Below are positions 8,224 to 16,479 of a DNA stretch of 49,986 nt, piece by piece. Numbering within the stretch: the first letter of the stretch is position 1; each line of letters starts with the position of its first letter. This DNA comes from Terriglobales bacterium. Lineage in GTDB: Bacteria > Acidobacteriota > Terriglobia > Terriglobales > Acidobacteriaceae. Location: assembly GCA_035454605.1 (NCBI GenBank), contig DATIGQ010000131.1, positions 1 to 49,986 on the forward strand, written 5' to 3'. The notes under the pieces are model-generated. The model had not been told where the DNA came from. It searched no databases and was given only the letters and a program-made list of their open reading frames with translations. Made by a program: the position numbers and the translations under genes.

Positions 8224-8766
8224 ATGCGACGCAGCGACGAACCCAGCGAGTTCAAGCCCAAGAAGCGCACCTCGCAGATCGTATTCGGCGAGCGCCAGCA
8301 TCTGAGTTCGGTGCTGGATTCCATCCTGCGCTTCGGCAGCATCTCCGAGCGCGTGGCTCGCGAGAAGCTGGCCCTGGACGAGTTGATTGCGGCACGTACG
8401 GCAGAGCTGAACCGCATCAATCCGGATTGGGACCAGAAGCTCAAGAAGGCGCGCGACGCCAACACCTCAGCTGATGAACTGGCGGAGATGGCGCAAAACA
8501 CGCCGGCCGACGACTATCTGCTGTTGCGCACTCTGGCCGAGCATCCCAATACGCCTTCCTCCGTGCTTTCGCTGCTGGCGCAACATTCCTATGACGCGGT
8601 CAAGGAGAACGTGGCCCGGCATCCCAACACGCATCCCAAGACACTGGAGAAGCTGGCCGCAGACCCTACCCGCCCGCTGTGGTTCCTGGTGGCGTGCAAT
8701 CCCGCCACGCCGGAGGAGTTGCGGGAGCAATTGAAGCAGCGCATGTGGCAGGAGGCCGGCAGCTAG
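8224..8766 (+). CDS. Leucine-rich-repeat-variant (LRV-like) protein
   Basis: A 180-residue soluble protein. The first 80 residues are charged and helical. The C-terminal half shows three to four repeats of roughly 24 residues with the LRV-like beat (LAEHPNTPSSVLSLLAQ; VARHPNTHPKTLEKLAAD; VACNPATPEELREQL). LRV repeats form an all-helical right-handed solenoid used for protein contacts; an Fe-S N-terminal module as in the nitrogen-fixation LRV protein is not visible here. A TAGAAT hexamer lies 12 bases before the ATG with no clear Shine-Dalgarno. It may be co-transcribed with the pterin operon. Function unknown. Confidence 0.75.
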   Translation: MRRSDEPSEFKPKKRTSQIVFGERQHLSSVLDSILRFGSISERVAREKLALDELIAARTAELNRINPDWDQKLKKARDANTSADELAEMAQNTPADDYLLLRTLAEHPNTPSSVLSLLAQHSYDAVKENVARHPNTHPKTLEKLAADPTRPLWFLVACNPATPEELREQLKQRMWQEAGS

Positions 8767-9462
8767 CTACCAGCCCTGGTGGCGATATCGCTGCGGGCGC
8801 CGGGCGAACATCTTGACCAGGGTCACACCGGTCAGAAAACCTCCGACGTGAGCCCAGAACGCGATTCCGCCCGAGGTCTGGTGGGAGTAGGCGATGGAGG
8901 TCGCGGCGCCACTGAGGAACTGCGCTACGAACCAGTATCCCAAGACCAGCCACGCGGGCAGCCAGAGGAAAAAGACGAAGAAGAAGGTCAGCACGCGTGC
9001 TGAGGGAAACAGAAGGAAATAGGCTCCCATCACGCCGGCGAGGGCGCCGCTGGCCCCGACGCTGGGCACGTCGGAGGAAATATTGAAACCGATGTGCAGC
9101 AGGGCGGCGGCGATGCCGCTGGTGAGGTAGAAGAGAAGAAAAGGGAAGTGGCCGAGATGGTCCTCGACATTGTCGCCGAAGATCCACAGCGCCAGCATGT
9201 TGGAGAGCAGGTGGAGCCAGGAGGCGTGCAGGAACATGGAGGTGACCAGGGGCACCAGGGAAGTCGTGGCGCTGGCGTGCAAAGCTCCACGGAGCGGCGC
9301 GGTTACCTGTGCGGGAACCACGCCGAACTGGAACAGAAAGTTCATCCGTGTTCCGGGCTCCAGGGAGATCTCGAACAGAAACACCATGACGTTCAACGCC
9401 AGCAGCAGATAGGTGACGAACGGAATTCGGAAGCAGGGAGCGTCGTCGCGCAGTGGGATCAT
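8767..9462 (-). CDS. Rhomboid-family intramembrane serine protease
   Basis: A 231-residue polytopic membrane protein. The catalytic Ser138 is in VPSVGASGALAG and His205 in AFWAHVGGFLTG. FLHASWLHLLSNMLALWIFGDNVED matches the conserved HxxxN region of helix 2. Rhomboids cleave transmembrane segments of client proteins inside the bilayer. The start MIPLRDDAPC is chosen because the N-terminus then matches the short cytosolic leader of bacterial rhomboids; the much longer open frame upstream is shadow of truB. It abuts the convergent LRV gene with no spacer. Confidence 0.93.
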   Translation of the reverse strand: MIPLRDDAPCFRIPFVTYLLLALNVMVFLFEISLEPGTRMNFLFQFGVVPAQVTAPLRGALHASATTSLVPLVTSMFLHASWLHLLSNMLALWIFGDNVEDHLGHFPFLLFYLTSGIAAALLHIGFNISSDVPSVGASGALAGVMGAYFLLFPSARVLTFFFVFFLWLPAWLVLGYWFVAQFLSGAATSIAYSHQTSGGIAFWAHVGGFLTGVTLVKMFARRPQRYRHQGW

Positions 9463-9539
9463 GACGGTATACGTTCGAAGGCAGGAAAGCGTGGGGCGGG
9501 CGTGAGCTGCATTTGCTTTCAACATAACAGAGCGGACGC

Positions 9540-10430
9540 ATGAATGGCGCGCTGGTAGTCGACAAGCCGGGCGGGCTGACCTCGCATGACGTCGTGGCGC
9601 GGGTGCGGCGCATCCTGGACGAGCGCTCCGTAGGGCACTTGGGAACGCTCGACCCCATGGCCACAGGTGTGCTGCCGCTGCTGGTGGGGCGAATGACGCG
9701 GCTGGCCCAGTTCTACCAGGGATGTGAAAAGACCTACGAGGGCGAAATACGCCTGGGTTTCGCCACCGACACCTATGACGCTGAGGGCGCGCCGACGGGC
9801 CCAGCCGTAGAGTGGCGTGGAACCCTCGAGCAGGTGCGGGAGGCGGCTCGCCGGTTCGTAGGATCCATTGAGCAGGTGCCGCCGCCGTTCTCCGCCAAGA
9901 AGGTAGCCGGGGTCCCGGCATACAAGCTCGCCCGGAAACACAAGCCCGTGGAACTGAAGCCGGTAACGGTGGAGATCCGTGAGTTCGAGATCACAGGCCT
10001 GGAAGGCGGCCGCGCCTCCTTCCGTACGCGGGTAACCTCAGGTACCTACTTGCGCTCCGTCGCCCATGACTTGGGGCGCGACCTGGGCGTGGGGGGTCAT
10101 CTGGCCCGGTTGCGGCGGACCGCGGTGGGGGAGTTCGCGCTGGAAGACGCCAGAACGTTGGAGGCACTGGAGGAAGCGACCGCGGCCGGGGAAGTGGAGG
10201 CATTGATGGTCCATCCACGACGGATGCTTCCCGAGTTCCCCTGCGTCAGCGCCAACGCCGAGAGCGCCACCCGAATCCGGAACGGGAACGCGGTGAACCT
10301 GCCCGAGCTGTCGCGGGCAAAGCAGGTGAAGGTCTTCGCCGGGCAGAGCGACCTGATTGCCATCGCTAGCCGGGTTGCCGGCACGCTGTTCCATCCCAAG
10401 GTGGTGCTGGCCGGCAGAGCGGGAGGCTAG
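9540..10430 (+). CDS. truB: tRNA pseudouridine(55) synthase
   Basis: A 296-residue TruB that isomerises U55 to pseudouridine in the T-arm of tRNAs. The start NGALVVDKPGGLTSHDVVARVRR, the catalytic Asp38 in HLGTLDPMATGVLP, KTYEGEIRLGFATDTYDAEG, PPPFSAKKVAGVPAYKLARK and the GTYLRSVAHDLG motif are diagnostic. The length is usual for bacterial TruB. It is divergent from the rhomboid gene. In many bacteria truB sits with rbfA and infB, which are absent here, so it appears to be a stand-alone copy. Confidence 0.97.
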   Translation: MNGALVVDKPGGLTSHDVVARVRRILDERSVGHLGTLDPMATGVLPLLVGRMTRLAQFYQGCEKTYEGEIRLGFATDTYDAEGAPTGPAVEWRGTLEQVREAARRFVGSIEQVPPPFSAKKVAGVPAYKLARKHKPVELKPVTVEIREFEITGLEGGRASFRTRVTSGTYLRSVAHDLGRDLGVGGHLARLRRTAVGEFALEDARTLEALEEATAAGEVEALMVHPRRMLPEFPCVSANAESATRIRNGNAVNLPELSRAKQVKVFAGQSDLIAIASRVAGTLFHPKVVLAGRAGG

Positions 10431-10506
10431 GCGACCCTGGCACAACGTCCGATAACAGATATTCTGTAAACTATGATGCCGTGAGCCCTGGGAGCGGGTT
10501 CGGTTC

Positions 10507-10821
10507 CTACTGGGAGGCTTCCAGAAGGCCTACTAGGTCCTCCTGGAAGCGCCGCAGGCACTCCAGGCGCTCCGGCGTGGCATCCACGACCTCTCCCTTG
10601 GCTTGGAACACCTGGTGACCTCCCTTTTCGACCAGGACGCCCAGAACTTCACCCATGCGCCAGCCGGGGCTGCCGACCATGCGGAGGCCTTCGGAGGTAG
10701 CTTCCAGAAGAGCGATACAGCCGTCGCGAACCACTCCCACACACTGGGGAAAGCGCTCGAAGGTCTGGATCTCAAAGCCGGCTAGATAGATGCGCTGAAG
10801 CTGCTGGGCGGGGTCTGGCAC
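10507..10821 (-). CDS. Conserved hypothetical protein
   Basis: A 104-residue soluble protein that I do not recognise. It begins with a GTG (PDPAQQLQRIYLAGFEIQTF) and lies 18 bases downstream of the BFN gene, so the two are probably co-transcribed. It is rich in beta-strand patterns (FPQCVGVVRDGCIALLEATSEG; GEVLGVLVEKGGHQVFQAKGEVVDAT) followed by a C-terminal helix (RLECLRRFQEDLVGLLEA). There are no membrane segments or catalytic motifs. No good Shine-Dalgarno precedes the GTG, so translation may be coupled to the upstream gene. Confidence 0.6.
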   Translation of the reverse strand: MPDPAQQLQRIYLAGFEIQTFERFPQCVGVVRDGCIALLEATSEGLRMVGSPGWRMGEVLGVLVEKGGHQVFQAKGEVVDATPERLECLRRFQEDLVGLLEASQ

Positions 10822-10839
10822 AGCGGGCAGGCGGCGCCT

Positions 10840-11325
10840 TTACATCTTGTAGCGACCGAGGTCTTCGTCGTTCAGGTTCTCCAGCCAGCGGCGCAGCTCT
10901 TCGCTGGAGACCTTATCGGAGACGGCGCTGGCCAGCTTGGAGGACCGCAGAACCTCGTCCTCAACGTAGATGGGGCAATCCAGGCGCAGGGCCAGTGCCA
11001 GCGCGTCCGAAGGCCGCGAATCGATGCTGATGATGCGCCCTTCGCGCTCCAGCCAGATGACGGCGTAAAAGGTGTCCTCGCGGAGGTCATTGACCACGAC
11101 CTTGCGCACGTTGGTATCCAGGCCCACCAGGACGTTCTTGATGAGGTCGTGGGTCATGGGCCGAGGGGTGGTGACCTTCTCGATCTCCAGGGCGATGGCG
11201 TTGGCCTCATAGATTCCCACCCAGATGGGGAGCACGGCGTCGCCGGAGGTGTCCTTGAGAATCACGATGGGCATGTTCGTGACCGGATCCATCATCAAGC
11301 CCCGGATTTTCATTTCGACTTCCAT
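10840..11325 (-). CDS. BFN (bifunctional nuclease, DUF151) family protein
   Basis: A 161-residue protein with a BFN domain across residues 5-130. Signatures are DPVTNMPIVILKD, LPIWVGIYEANAIALEIE, RPMTHDLIKNVLVGL, TFYAVIWLEREGRIISIDSRPSDALALALRLDCPIYVEDEVL. A C-terminal acidic tail (SSEELRRWLENLNDEDLGRYKM) follows. Plant members are reported to have DNase and RNase activity, but the bacterial role is poorly known. A strong AGGGAGGAG precedes the ATG. It is downstream of miaB by 37 bases on the same strand, so a tRNA/RNA-related operon is plausible. Confidence 0.9.
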   Translation of the reverse strand: MEVEMKIRGLMMDPVTNMPIVILKDTSGDAVLPIWVGIYEANAIALEIEKVTTPRPMTHDLIKNVLVGLDTNVRKVVVNDLREDTFYAVIWLEREGRIISIDSRPSDALALALRLDCPIYVEDEVLRSSKLASAVSDKVSSEELRRWLENLNDEDLGRYKM

Positions 11326-11362
11326 GTCTCCTCCCTGCAGAAAATCACACCTCCGTGGGTCG

Positions 11363-12691
11363 CTAGCCTACCATTTCTCCCGCCAGGCTGTTAGGAAAAC
11401 TCTGCGTTACCCGTGCCTTGACGTATGCGCCTGGGGCAGGACGGATGGGCGCGGTGGTGGTGAAGTTGACGGTCTTGTTCTGCGAACTGCGGCCGACGAT
11501 CTGCCCCCGGCTCGCATTGTGACCTTCAACCATCACTTCCATGATTTCGCCGATGTGCCTTTTGTAGTTGCGGATCTGGATGTCCTTCTGGCGCTCCTGC
11601 AGCACCGCCAGCCGGCCCGCTTTTTCCGGCTCAGGAATCGAGTTGGGCATGGAGAGCGCGGGCGTGTTGGGACGAGGTGAGTACTTGAAGGAAAAAACGC
11701 CGTCGAAGCCTACCTGGTCGAGCAGCGTAAGCGTCTCCTCGAAGTCCTCCCCGCTCTCCCCGGGGAAACCCACGATCACGTCGGTGGTGATGCTGATGGG
11801 ACGCCGGGCCGCGCGCATCCATGCGATGCGCTCCAGATAGTCTTCGCGAGTGTACTCGCGCAGCATGGCACGCAGGAGGCGCGTCGAGCCGCTCTGTACC
11901 GGCAGGTGCACGTGATCGCAAAGCGCGGGAACGGAATCGATCGCGTCCACGATGTCGCGCGTAAAGTCACGCGGGTGTGAGGTGGTGAAGCGCACGCGCC
12001 GGATGCCGGGGATATTACCCACCGCCCTCAGCAGTTCCGCGAAGCTCATGCGTCCGGAAGGATCGCGGTAGGAATTGACGTTCTGCCCCAGCAACTGGAC
12101 CTCGGTGTATCTCGCGTCCGCCATGCGGCGCGCTTCGGCCAGCACGGATTCTGACGTCCGGCTGCGCTCCTTGCCACGGGTATAGGGGACGACGCAGAAG
12201 GCGCAGAATTTGTCGCAGCCTTCGATGATGGTGATATAGCCGCGATACGGGTTGGAGCGCGCCGTGAACTCGGTCTCGAAGGTTTCGCTGGTCTGGCGGT
12301 CGTCGAGCCCGGTGACCCGGCGGTTCCCTGCCTCCAGTTGCACCAGCATCTGCGGCAGATGGCGATAGGAAGCCGACCCGGCGATGAGCGATACGTGAGG
12401 GGCACGCTCGAAGATCCGTTCCCCTTCCTGTTGTGCCACACAGCCCAGAATCCCGAACGTCTTGCCCTGCGTTGCGAGCTGGCGGAAATCCGCTAGGCGG
12501 TGGAAGACTTTCTGCTCAGCCTTGTCGCGAATCGAGCAGGTGTTGTAAAGCACCAGGCCCGCCTGCTCCACGCTTTCCACCTGCCGGTATCCCTGCGAGA
12601 GGAGCGTGCCCACGACTTTCTCGGAGTCGTGCACGTTCATCTGGCACCCGAAGGTTTCAAGGTAGAACGTTTTTTCGCCGTGCGCGGCCAT
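11363..12691 (-). CDS. miaB: tRNA-2-methylthio-N6-dimethylallyladenosine synthase
   Basis: A 442-residue radical SAM methylthiotransferase that adds the 2-methylthio group to i6A37 of tRNAs. The N-terminal UPF0004 domain carries Cys16 (LETFGCQMNVHDSEK), CSIRDKAEQK and GCVAQQEG cysteines for the auxiliary cluster. The radical SAM motif is EGCDKFCAFCVVPYTRG (CxxxCxxC), and a C-terminal TRAM domain ends the protein. The start MAAHGEKTFYLETFGC is chosen because UPF0004 begins there. A TATACT box lies 9 bases before this ATG and no Shine-Dalgarno is seen, which suggests a leaderless message. Confidence 0.97.
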   Translation of the reverse strand: MAAHGEKTFYLETFGCQMNVHDSEKVVGTLLSQGYRQVESVEQAGLVLYNTCSIRDKAEQKVFHRLADFRQLATQGKTFGILGCVAQQEGERIFERAPHVSLIAGSASYRHLPQMLVQLEAGNRRVTGLDDRQTSETFETEFTARSNPYRGYITIIEGCDKFCAFCVVPYTRGKERSRTSESVLAEARRMADARYTEVQLLGQNVNSYRDPSGRMSFAELLRAVGNIPGIRRVRFTTSHPRDFTRDIVDAIDSVPALCDHVHLPVQSGSTRLLRAMLREYTREDYLERIAWMRAARRPISITTDVIVGFPGESGEDFEETLTLLDQVGFDGVFSFKYSPRPNTPALSMPNSIPEPEKAGRLAVLQERQKDIQIRNYKRHIGEIMEVMVEGHNASRGQIVGRSSQNKTVNFTTTAPIRPAPGAYVKARVTQSFPNSLAGEMVG

Positions 12692-12746
12692 CGCAAGGCC
12701 AGTATAGCGCAAGGCTGGCGGGCAAGATTGAGCGCCGGAGCGCCTT

Positions 12747-13547
12747 TCAGGCACCGAAACGAAAGGGCAGTTTCAGAATTTCGGTGACTCGGCGGATCTC
12801 GAAGTCGGCGGTCTCTTCCCTGCTCTCGGGATTCAGTCGCTTGAACTCGCCGTGACGCACGCGAACGGTGTGCATTCCATGGCGGTTCCCTGCCCGGATT
12901 TCGCTCGACGGCCGGTCTCCCACCACGAGAAATCGCCTGGGGTTAGTGTCCACGGTCCGCACCAGCCGATCAAACAACTGCTCCTTGGTGACGACCTTGT
13001 TGGTATCAGCGAAGAAGATGCGTTCGACTGCCGGTTCGTGATCGAGGCCCAAAGAACTCACCTTGGCATGCTGCGTGGCAGGATGACCATAGCTGGCAAT
13101 GAAGATGCGCACGCCGCGCCGTTGGAGAGTGCGCAGCATGGCGCGCACCCCAGGAAACAAATGCAGACGCCCCACCGGCGTCTGAAAAAAAGCCCGGCGG
13201 GCGGCCTGGTGGAGCCTGGCACGGAAAGGGACACCGAAATGCCGGCACACTTCCCGGTCGATGGGCTCCAGGCGCGGGTCGCGCTCGAAGGCGCGCATGC
13301 GTACGCGGTGGATGGCACGCGCCGTGCCTGGAACGCCGGCCCGGGCCATGGCGCGGGCTGCTTGGTAATGGGCGGCCCGCACGCGCTGCCCGAAACAGTC
13401 ATAAAGAGTGTCGTCCAGGTCGAAGATGACGACCTGGATGAGCGGCCGGCTCCGGCGGCCGTTTCCGGACGTCTGCTTAAGGTTTTCTTTGGGGCGCCGC
13501 GCCCGGCGTTTCCTACCGGTAGGACTGGACGGCCGCGTCTTCGTCAT
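12747..13547 (-). CDS. HAD-superfamily hydrolase
   Basis: A 266-residue HAD phosphatase-like protein. The nucleophile motif is IFDLDDTLYD (Asp43, Asp45), motif II is IFIASYG, motif III a lysine region around NKVVTKEQL, and motif IV is FLVVGDRPSSEIRAGNRHGMHTVRV. A helical cap lies between. The first 35 residues form a lysine/arginine-rich tail (GRKRRARRPKENLK), which is unusual and could bind nucleic acid, or the true start may lie further in. It overlaps the upstream STAS gene by 35 bases. The substrate is unknown. Confidence 0.88.
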   Translation of the reverse strand: MTKTRPSSPTGRKRRARRPKENLKQTSGNGRRSRPLIQVVIFDLDDTLYDCFGQRVRAAHYQAARAMARAGVPGTARAIHRVRMRAFERDPRLEPIDREVCRHFGVPFRARLHQAARRAFFQTPVGRLHLFPGVRAMLRTLQRRGVRIFIASYGHPATQHAKVSSLGLDHEPAVERIFFADTNKVVTKEQLFDRLVRTVDTNPRRFLVVGDRPSSEIRAGNRHGMHTVRVRHGEFKRLNPESREETADFEIRRVTEILKLPFRFGA

Positions 13548-13851
13548 CGAAGATCTCGAACAGATTGAGCAAGCCGACGATCTTCAAGGTCTGCATGGCG
13601 AGCTTGGAGGGGCTGACGAGCTTCAACGAACCGCCGCGCTGTTTGGCCGAAGTGAGCGTCCGCACCAGTACGCCGATGCCGCTGGAGTCGATCATGGGAA
13701 CCTGGGCAATGTTCACCACGATGCGGGTGTCGCCGCCATTCAGCAGGTCCTCCAGCGTCTGTCGGAAGCCGTCCACGGCGTCACCGATCTTCAGGTCGCC
13801 GCGGAGCTGGACTACGAACACATCGGTGAACTTGCGAACGTTAATGTCCAA
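13513..13851 (-). CDS. STAS-domain anti-sigma factor antagonist
   Basis: A 112-residue SpoIIAA-like protein. The start is a TTG at 13849-13851, decided by a perfect AGGAGG seven bases before it; no ATG exists near the domain border. The STAS core is VFVVQLRGDLKIGDAVDGF, TRIVVNIAQVPMIDSSGIGVLV and GGSLKLVSPS. Ser56 in DSSG is the site that anti-sigma kinases phosphorylate in this family, so partner switching with an RsbW-like kinase (not in the window) is expected. It is divergent from the GAF-HlyD operon. Confidence 0.92.
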   Translation of the reverse strand: MDINVRKFTDVFVVQLRGDLKIGDAVDGFRQTLEDLLNGGDTRIVVNIAQVPMIDSSGIGVLVRTLTSAKQRGGSLKLVSPSKLAMQTLKIVGLLNLFEIFDDEDAAVQSYR

Positions 13852-13941
13852 GCGTTTTCCTCCTGCTGCGACCCGAAGGCGGCTGCACAACAGTGACCTA
13901 GCTTACCATCGGGCGGCGTGAAAAGCAGCGCCCCGCGCGCG

Positions 13942-13970
13942 TTGACACCCCGGTAAGCGTTTGTTAGAGT
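13942..13970 (+). promoter_or_regulatory. Sigma-70-type promoter of the GAF-HlyD operon
   Basis: TTGACA, a 17-base spacer, then TAGAGT. The predicted start is near 13977, leaving a leader of about 90 bases before the ATG at 14067. This is the best -35/-10 pair between the divergent STAS gene and the operon. Confidence 0.6.
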
Positions 13971-14066
13971 GCGCGCACAAGTTACGTAAACCTCCGTCAC
14001 TTTGCAAGTCGCTGCCAAACTAAGCAGGTCGCGGGCGCGGAACTTTCGTCCGGGCCCAGGAGTGTA

Positions 14067-16472
14067 ATGGCAACGCAACGCCCCGGTTACGCCATCCCCT
14101 ACGCCGATCTGGCCACCGCCCTGCTCGCTACCAGCGAAGTGGCTCCCCGGGCGCGCCTGCTAGCCGAGCAGGTGTCGAATCTCGTGCCGGGCGGGGCGGT
14201 AGTGATCTACATACTGGATGAGAACGGGGCTTGGGCTCCCAAAGCTACTGCCGGGGAGGTGGCCTACGAGGAGTCCGCCATCGAGTTCGGCACGGGTACG
14301 CTCGGCGCGATGGCGGAGCGGAACCAATCGGTACTGTTTACGGGCTCTGCGCTGACACGCGAATCGTACTCGCACCTCAACGTGCGCCGTACGGTGGTGT
14401 CCTTGGCTTCGATCCCTCTGCTGGTTGATGAGCGACTGGTAGGCGCCATCGAAGTCCTCACCTTCGATGAACCTATTACCGAGGTTGGCGTCGCCGCCTT
14501 GACCGAACTGGCGCAGTTTGCGGCCCTGGGGCTGGCCGCTGGGGTGGCGTACGAGAACGAGCGCAACACCCAGTTGCAGTCCATCACCCGCATCACCCAG
14601 ATGTACGACCTCGAGAAGGTCTTCAACGCCACACTCGAGATGGACCAACTGCTCCCTGTCATCGCCTCCAAATTCCAGGAAGTGATGAACGTTCAGGCGG
14701 TGAACCTGTGGCTGGTCGAGGACGAAGCTCTGGTCCTGATGAGCCGCGCCGGTGACGATGCCGCTTACGAACTGGAGGCGCGGCAGGCGACGGGCGAAGG
14801 GATTGTGGCTGACGTGGCGGATTCCGGCGAAGGGGTGTGCATCAGCTCCGCCGACGACGAGCGACTGCGGAAGCGCAATGCCCAGGTGGAAGAAGGAGAG
14901 GGTGCGTTTTCTGTTGTGGCGGCACCCATCATTCACCAGGACTCCGTGGTGGGAGTGGCGGAAGCCATCAACAAGAACGACGGGTCACCTTTCGATGAGG
15001 ATGACCTGTTCCTGCTCACCACCATATGTGAGACCGCGGCGAACGCCCTGCACAACGCCGAACTGTTGCAAACGGAACGCAAGGTCGAGATTCTGGAACT
15101 GCTGGTGCAGGTGAGCCAGGAGATCACGTCCACGCTGAACCTGGACCGCGTGCTGCAGACCATCGTCAACGGCACGCAAGCCGTGATTCCCTTCGAGCGC
15201 GCCGCGCTGGCCCTGGAGGAGCGTGGGAAGCTCCGTCTACGCGCAGTCTCCGGCATGCAGGAGGAGTCGGTCGACCTCTCCAACCCTGACCTCGCGGCTC
15301 TCAACGACCTGCTGCTCTGGGCGTCCACCTCCCTGGAGGAGATTCATGTCCGTCAGCACGGCGACGAGATCGACGACCCGCGCGAAGAGACCCGAGCCAA
15401 GTTCACCCGCTATTTCGAACAGACCGGATTGCGCGGGTTTTACGCTGTGCCCCTTTCGGACGATACCGGTCGTGTCGGCGTACTTTCATTCGAAAGCCGC
15501 GACCCCGATTTCCTTTCGACTGCGCACCTGGAGATCATCCGGGTGCTTGCCGGCCAGGCGACGGTCGCCCTGCGCAACGCTCAGATGTACAAGGAAGTCC
15601 CCTTCATCGGCATCCTTGAACCGATTCTACAGAAGAAGCGGAAATTCTTCGCCATGGAGAAGCGGAGCCGGCAGACGTCCCTCATGCTGGCAGGCGCTGT
15701 ACTCGCCTTCCTGGCGGTTGTGCCTCTGCCGATGCGGGTGGATGGCGACGCCACCGTCGCGCCGACATCGCGGGCGCGCATACAGCCGGAGGTCGAGGGC
15801 GTGGTGCGCAAGGTGTACGTGCGTGAGGGCGACGCGGTGACGCGGGGCACAATCCTGGCAGACCTGGAGGACTGGGACTATCGTTCCGCGCTGGCAGGTG
15901 CTGAGGCCAAATTCAACACGGCGGTTGCGGAGATGAATCGTGCCCTGGCTTCGAATGACGGCACCGAGGCCGGCATCCAGCGGGTTCAAGCTGATTACTG
16001 GGCGTCCGAGGTGAAGCGAGCGCGCGAACGTCTGGAGCGGACGCGCTTGCGCGCTCCAATCGACGGAGTCGTGGCAACGCCCCACGTGGAGAACTTCGTT
16101 GGCCGGCACCTCGAGGCCGGGGACGACTTCGCCGAGTTGGTGGATTCCTCGCGGGCCGTCGTGGATGTAAGAGTCCCCGAGAAAGACGTGGCATTGTTGG
16201 AAGCCGGCCACACCGCATCGGTGAAATTGCTCAGCTTTCCCACCCGAACCTTCCGGGGCCGCGTGGTGGTGGTGAGCCCCAAGGGGGAGCCGGCCGAAGA
16301 CGAGCGCTTCTTCTACGCGCGGGTGGCTCTGCCCAACGCGGATGGCGCAATCCGGGCGGGGATGCAGGGCAGGAGCAAAGTTTGGGTGGGCTGGCGCCCG
16401 GCCGGATACGTCATGTTCCGGGGCTCGGCTATGTGGATCTGGTCGAAGCTATGGTCGTGGTTCGGGTGGTGA
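14067..16472 (+). CDS. Triple-GAF sensor fused to an HlyD-type membrane fusion domain
   Basis: An 801-residue protein of unusual build. Residues about 20-165, 190-335 and 345-510 are three GAF-like modules (for example AVVIYILDENGAWAPKATAG; SVVAAPIIHQDSVVGVAEAI; GFYAVPLSDDTGRVGVLSFE). A single transmembrane helix follows (LMLAGAVLAFLAVVPLP, about 536-556). After it comes a periplasmic HlyD module with biotinyl-lipoyl halves (ARIQPEVEGVVRKVYVREGDAVTRG and RLRAPIDGVVATPHVENFVGRHLEAGD). It may gate or tune a secretion pump in response to a cytosolic ligand. CAGGAG precedes the ATG. It is the first gene of a three-gene operon. Confidence 0.9.
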   Translation: MATQRPGYAIPYADLATALLATSEVAPRARLLAEQVSNLVPGGAVVIYILDENGAWAPKATAGEVAYEESAIEFGTGTLGAMAERNQSVLFTGSALTRESYSHLNVRRTVVSLASIPLLVDERLVGAIEVLTFDEPITEVGVAALTELAQFAALGLAAGVAYENERNTQLQSITRITQMYDLEKVFNATLEMDQLLPVIASKFQEVMNVQAVNLWLVEDEALVLMSRAGDDAAYELEARQATGEGIVADVADSGEGVCISSADDERLRKRNAQVEEGEGAFSVVAAPIIHQDSVVGVAEAINKNDGSPFDEDDLFLLTTICETAANALHNAELLQTERKVEILELLVQVSQEITSTLNLDRVLQTIVNGTQAVIPFERAALALEERGKLRLRAVSGMQEESVDLSNPDLAALNDLLLWASTSLEEIHVRQHGDEIDDPREETRAKFTRYFEQTGLRGFYAVPLSDDTGRVGVLSFESRDPDFLSTAHLEIIRVLAGQATVALRNAQMYKEVPFIGILEPILQKKRKFFAMEKRSRQTSLMLAGAVLAFLAVVPLPMRVDGDATVAPTSRARIQPEVEGVVRKVYVREGDAVTRGTILADLEDWDYRSALAGAEAKFNTAVAEMNRALASNDGTEAGIQRVQADYWASEVKRARERLERTRLRAPIDGVVATPHVENFVGRHLEAGDDFAELVDSSRAVVDVRVPEKDVALLEAGHTASVKLLSFPTRTFRGRVVVVSPKGEPAEDERFFYARVALPNADGAIRAGMQGRSKVWVGWRPAGYVMFRGSAMWIWSKLWSWFGW

Positions 16473-16479
16473 ACGGCAG

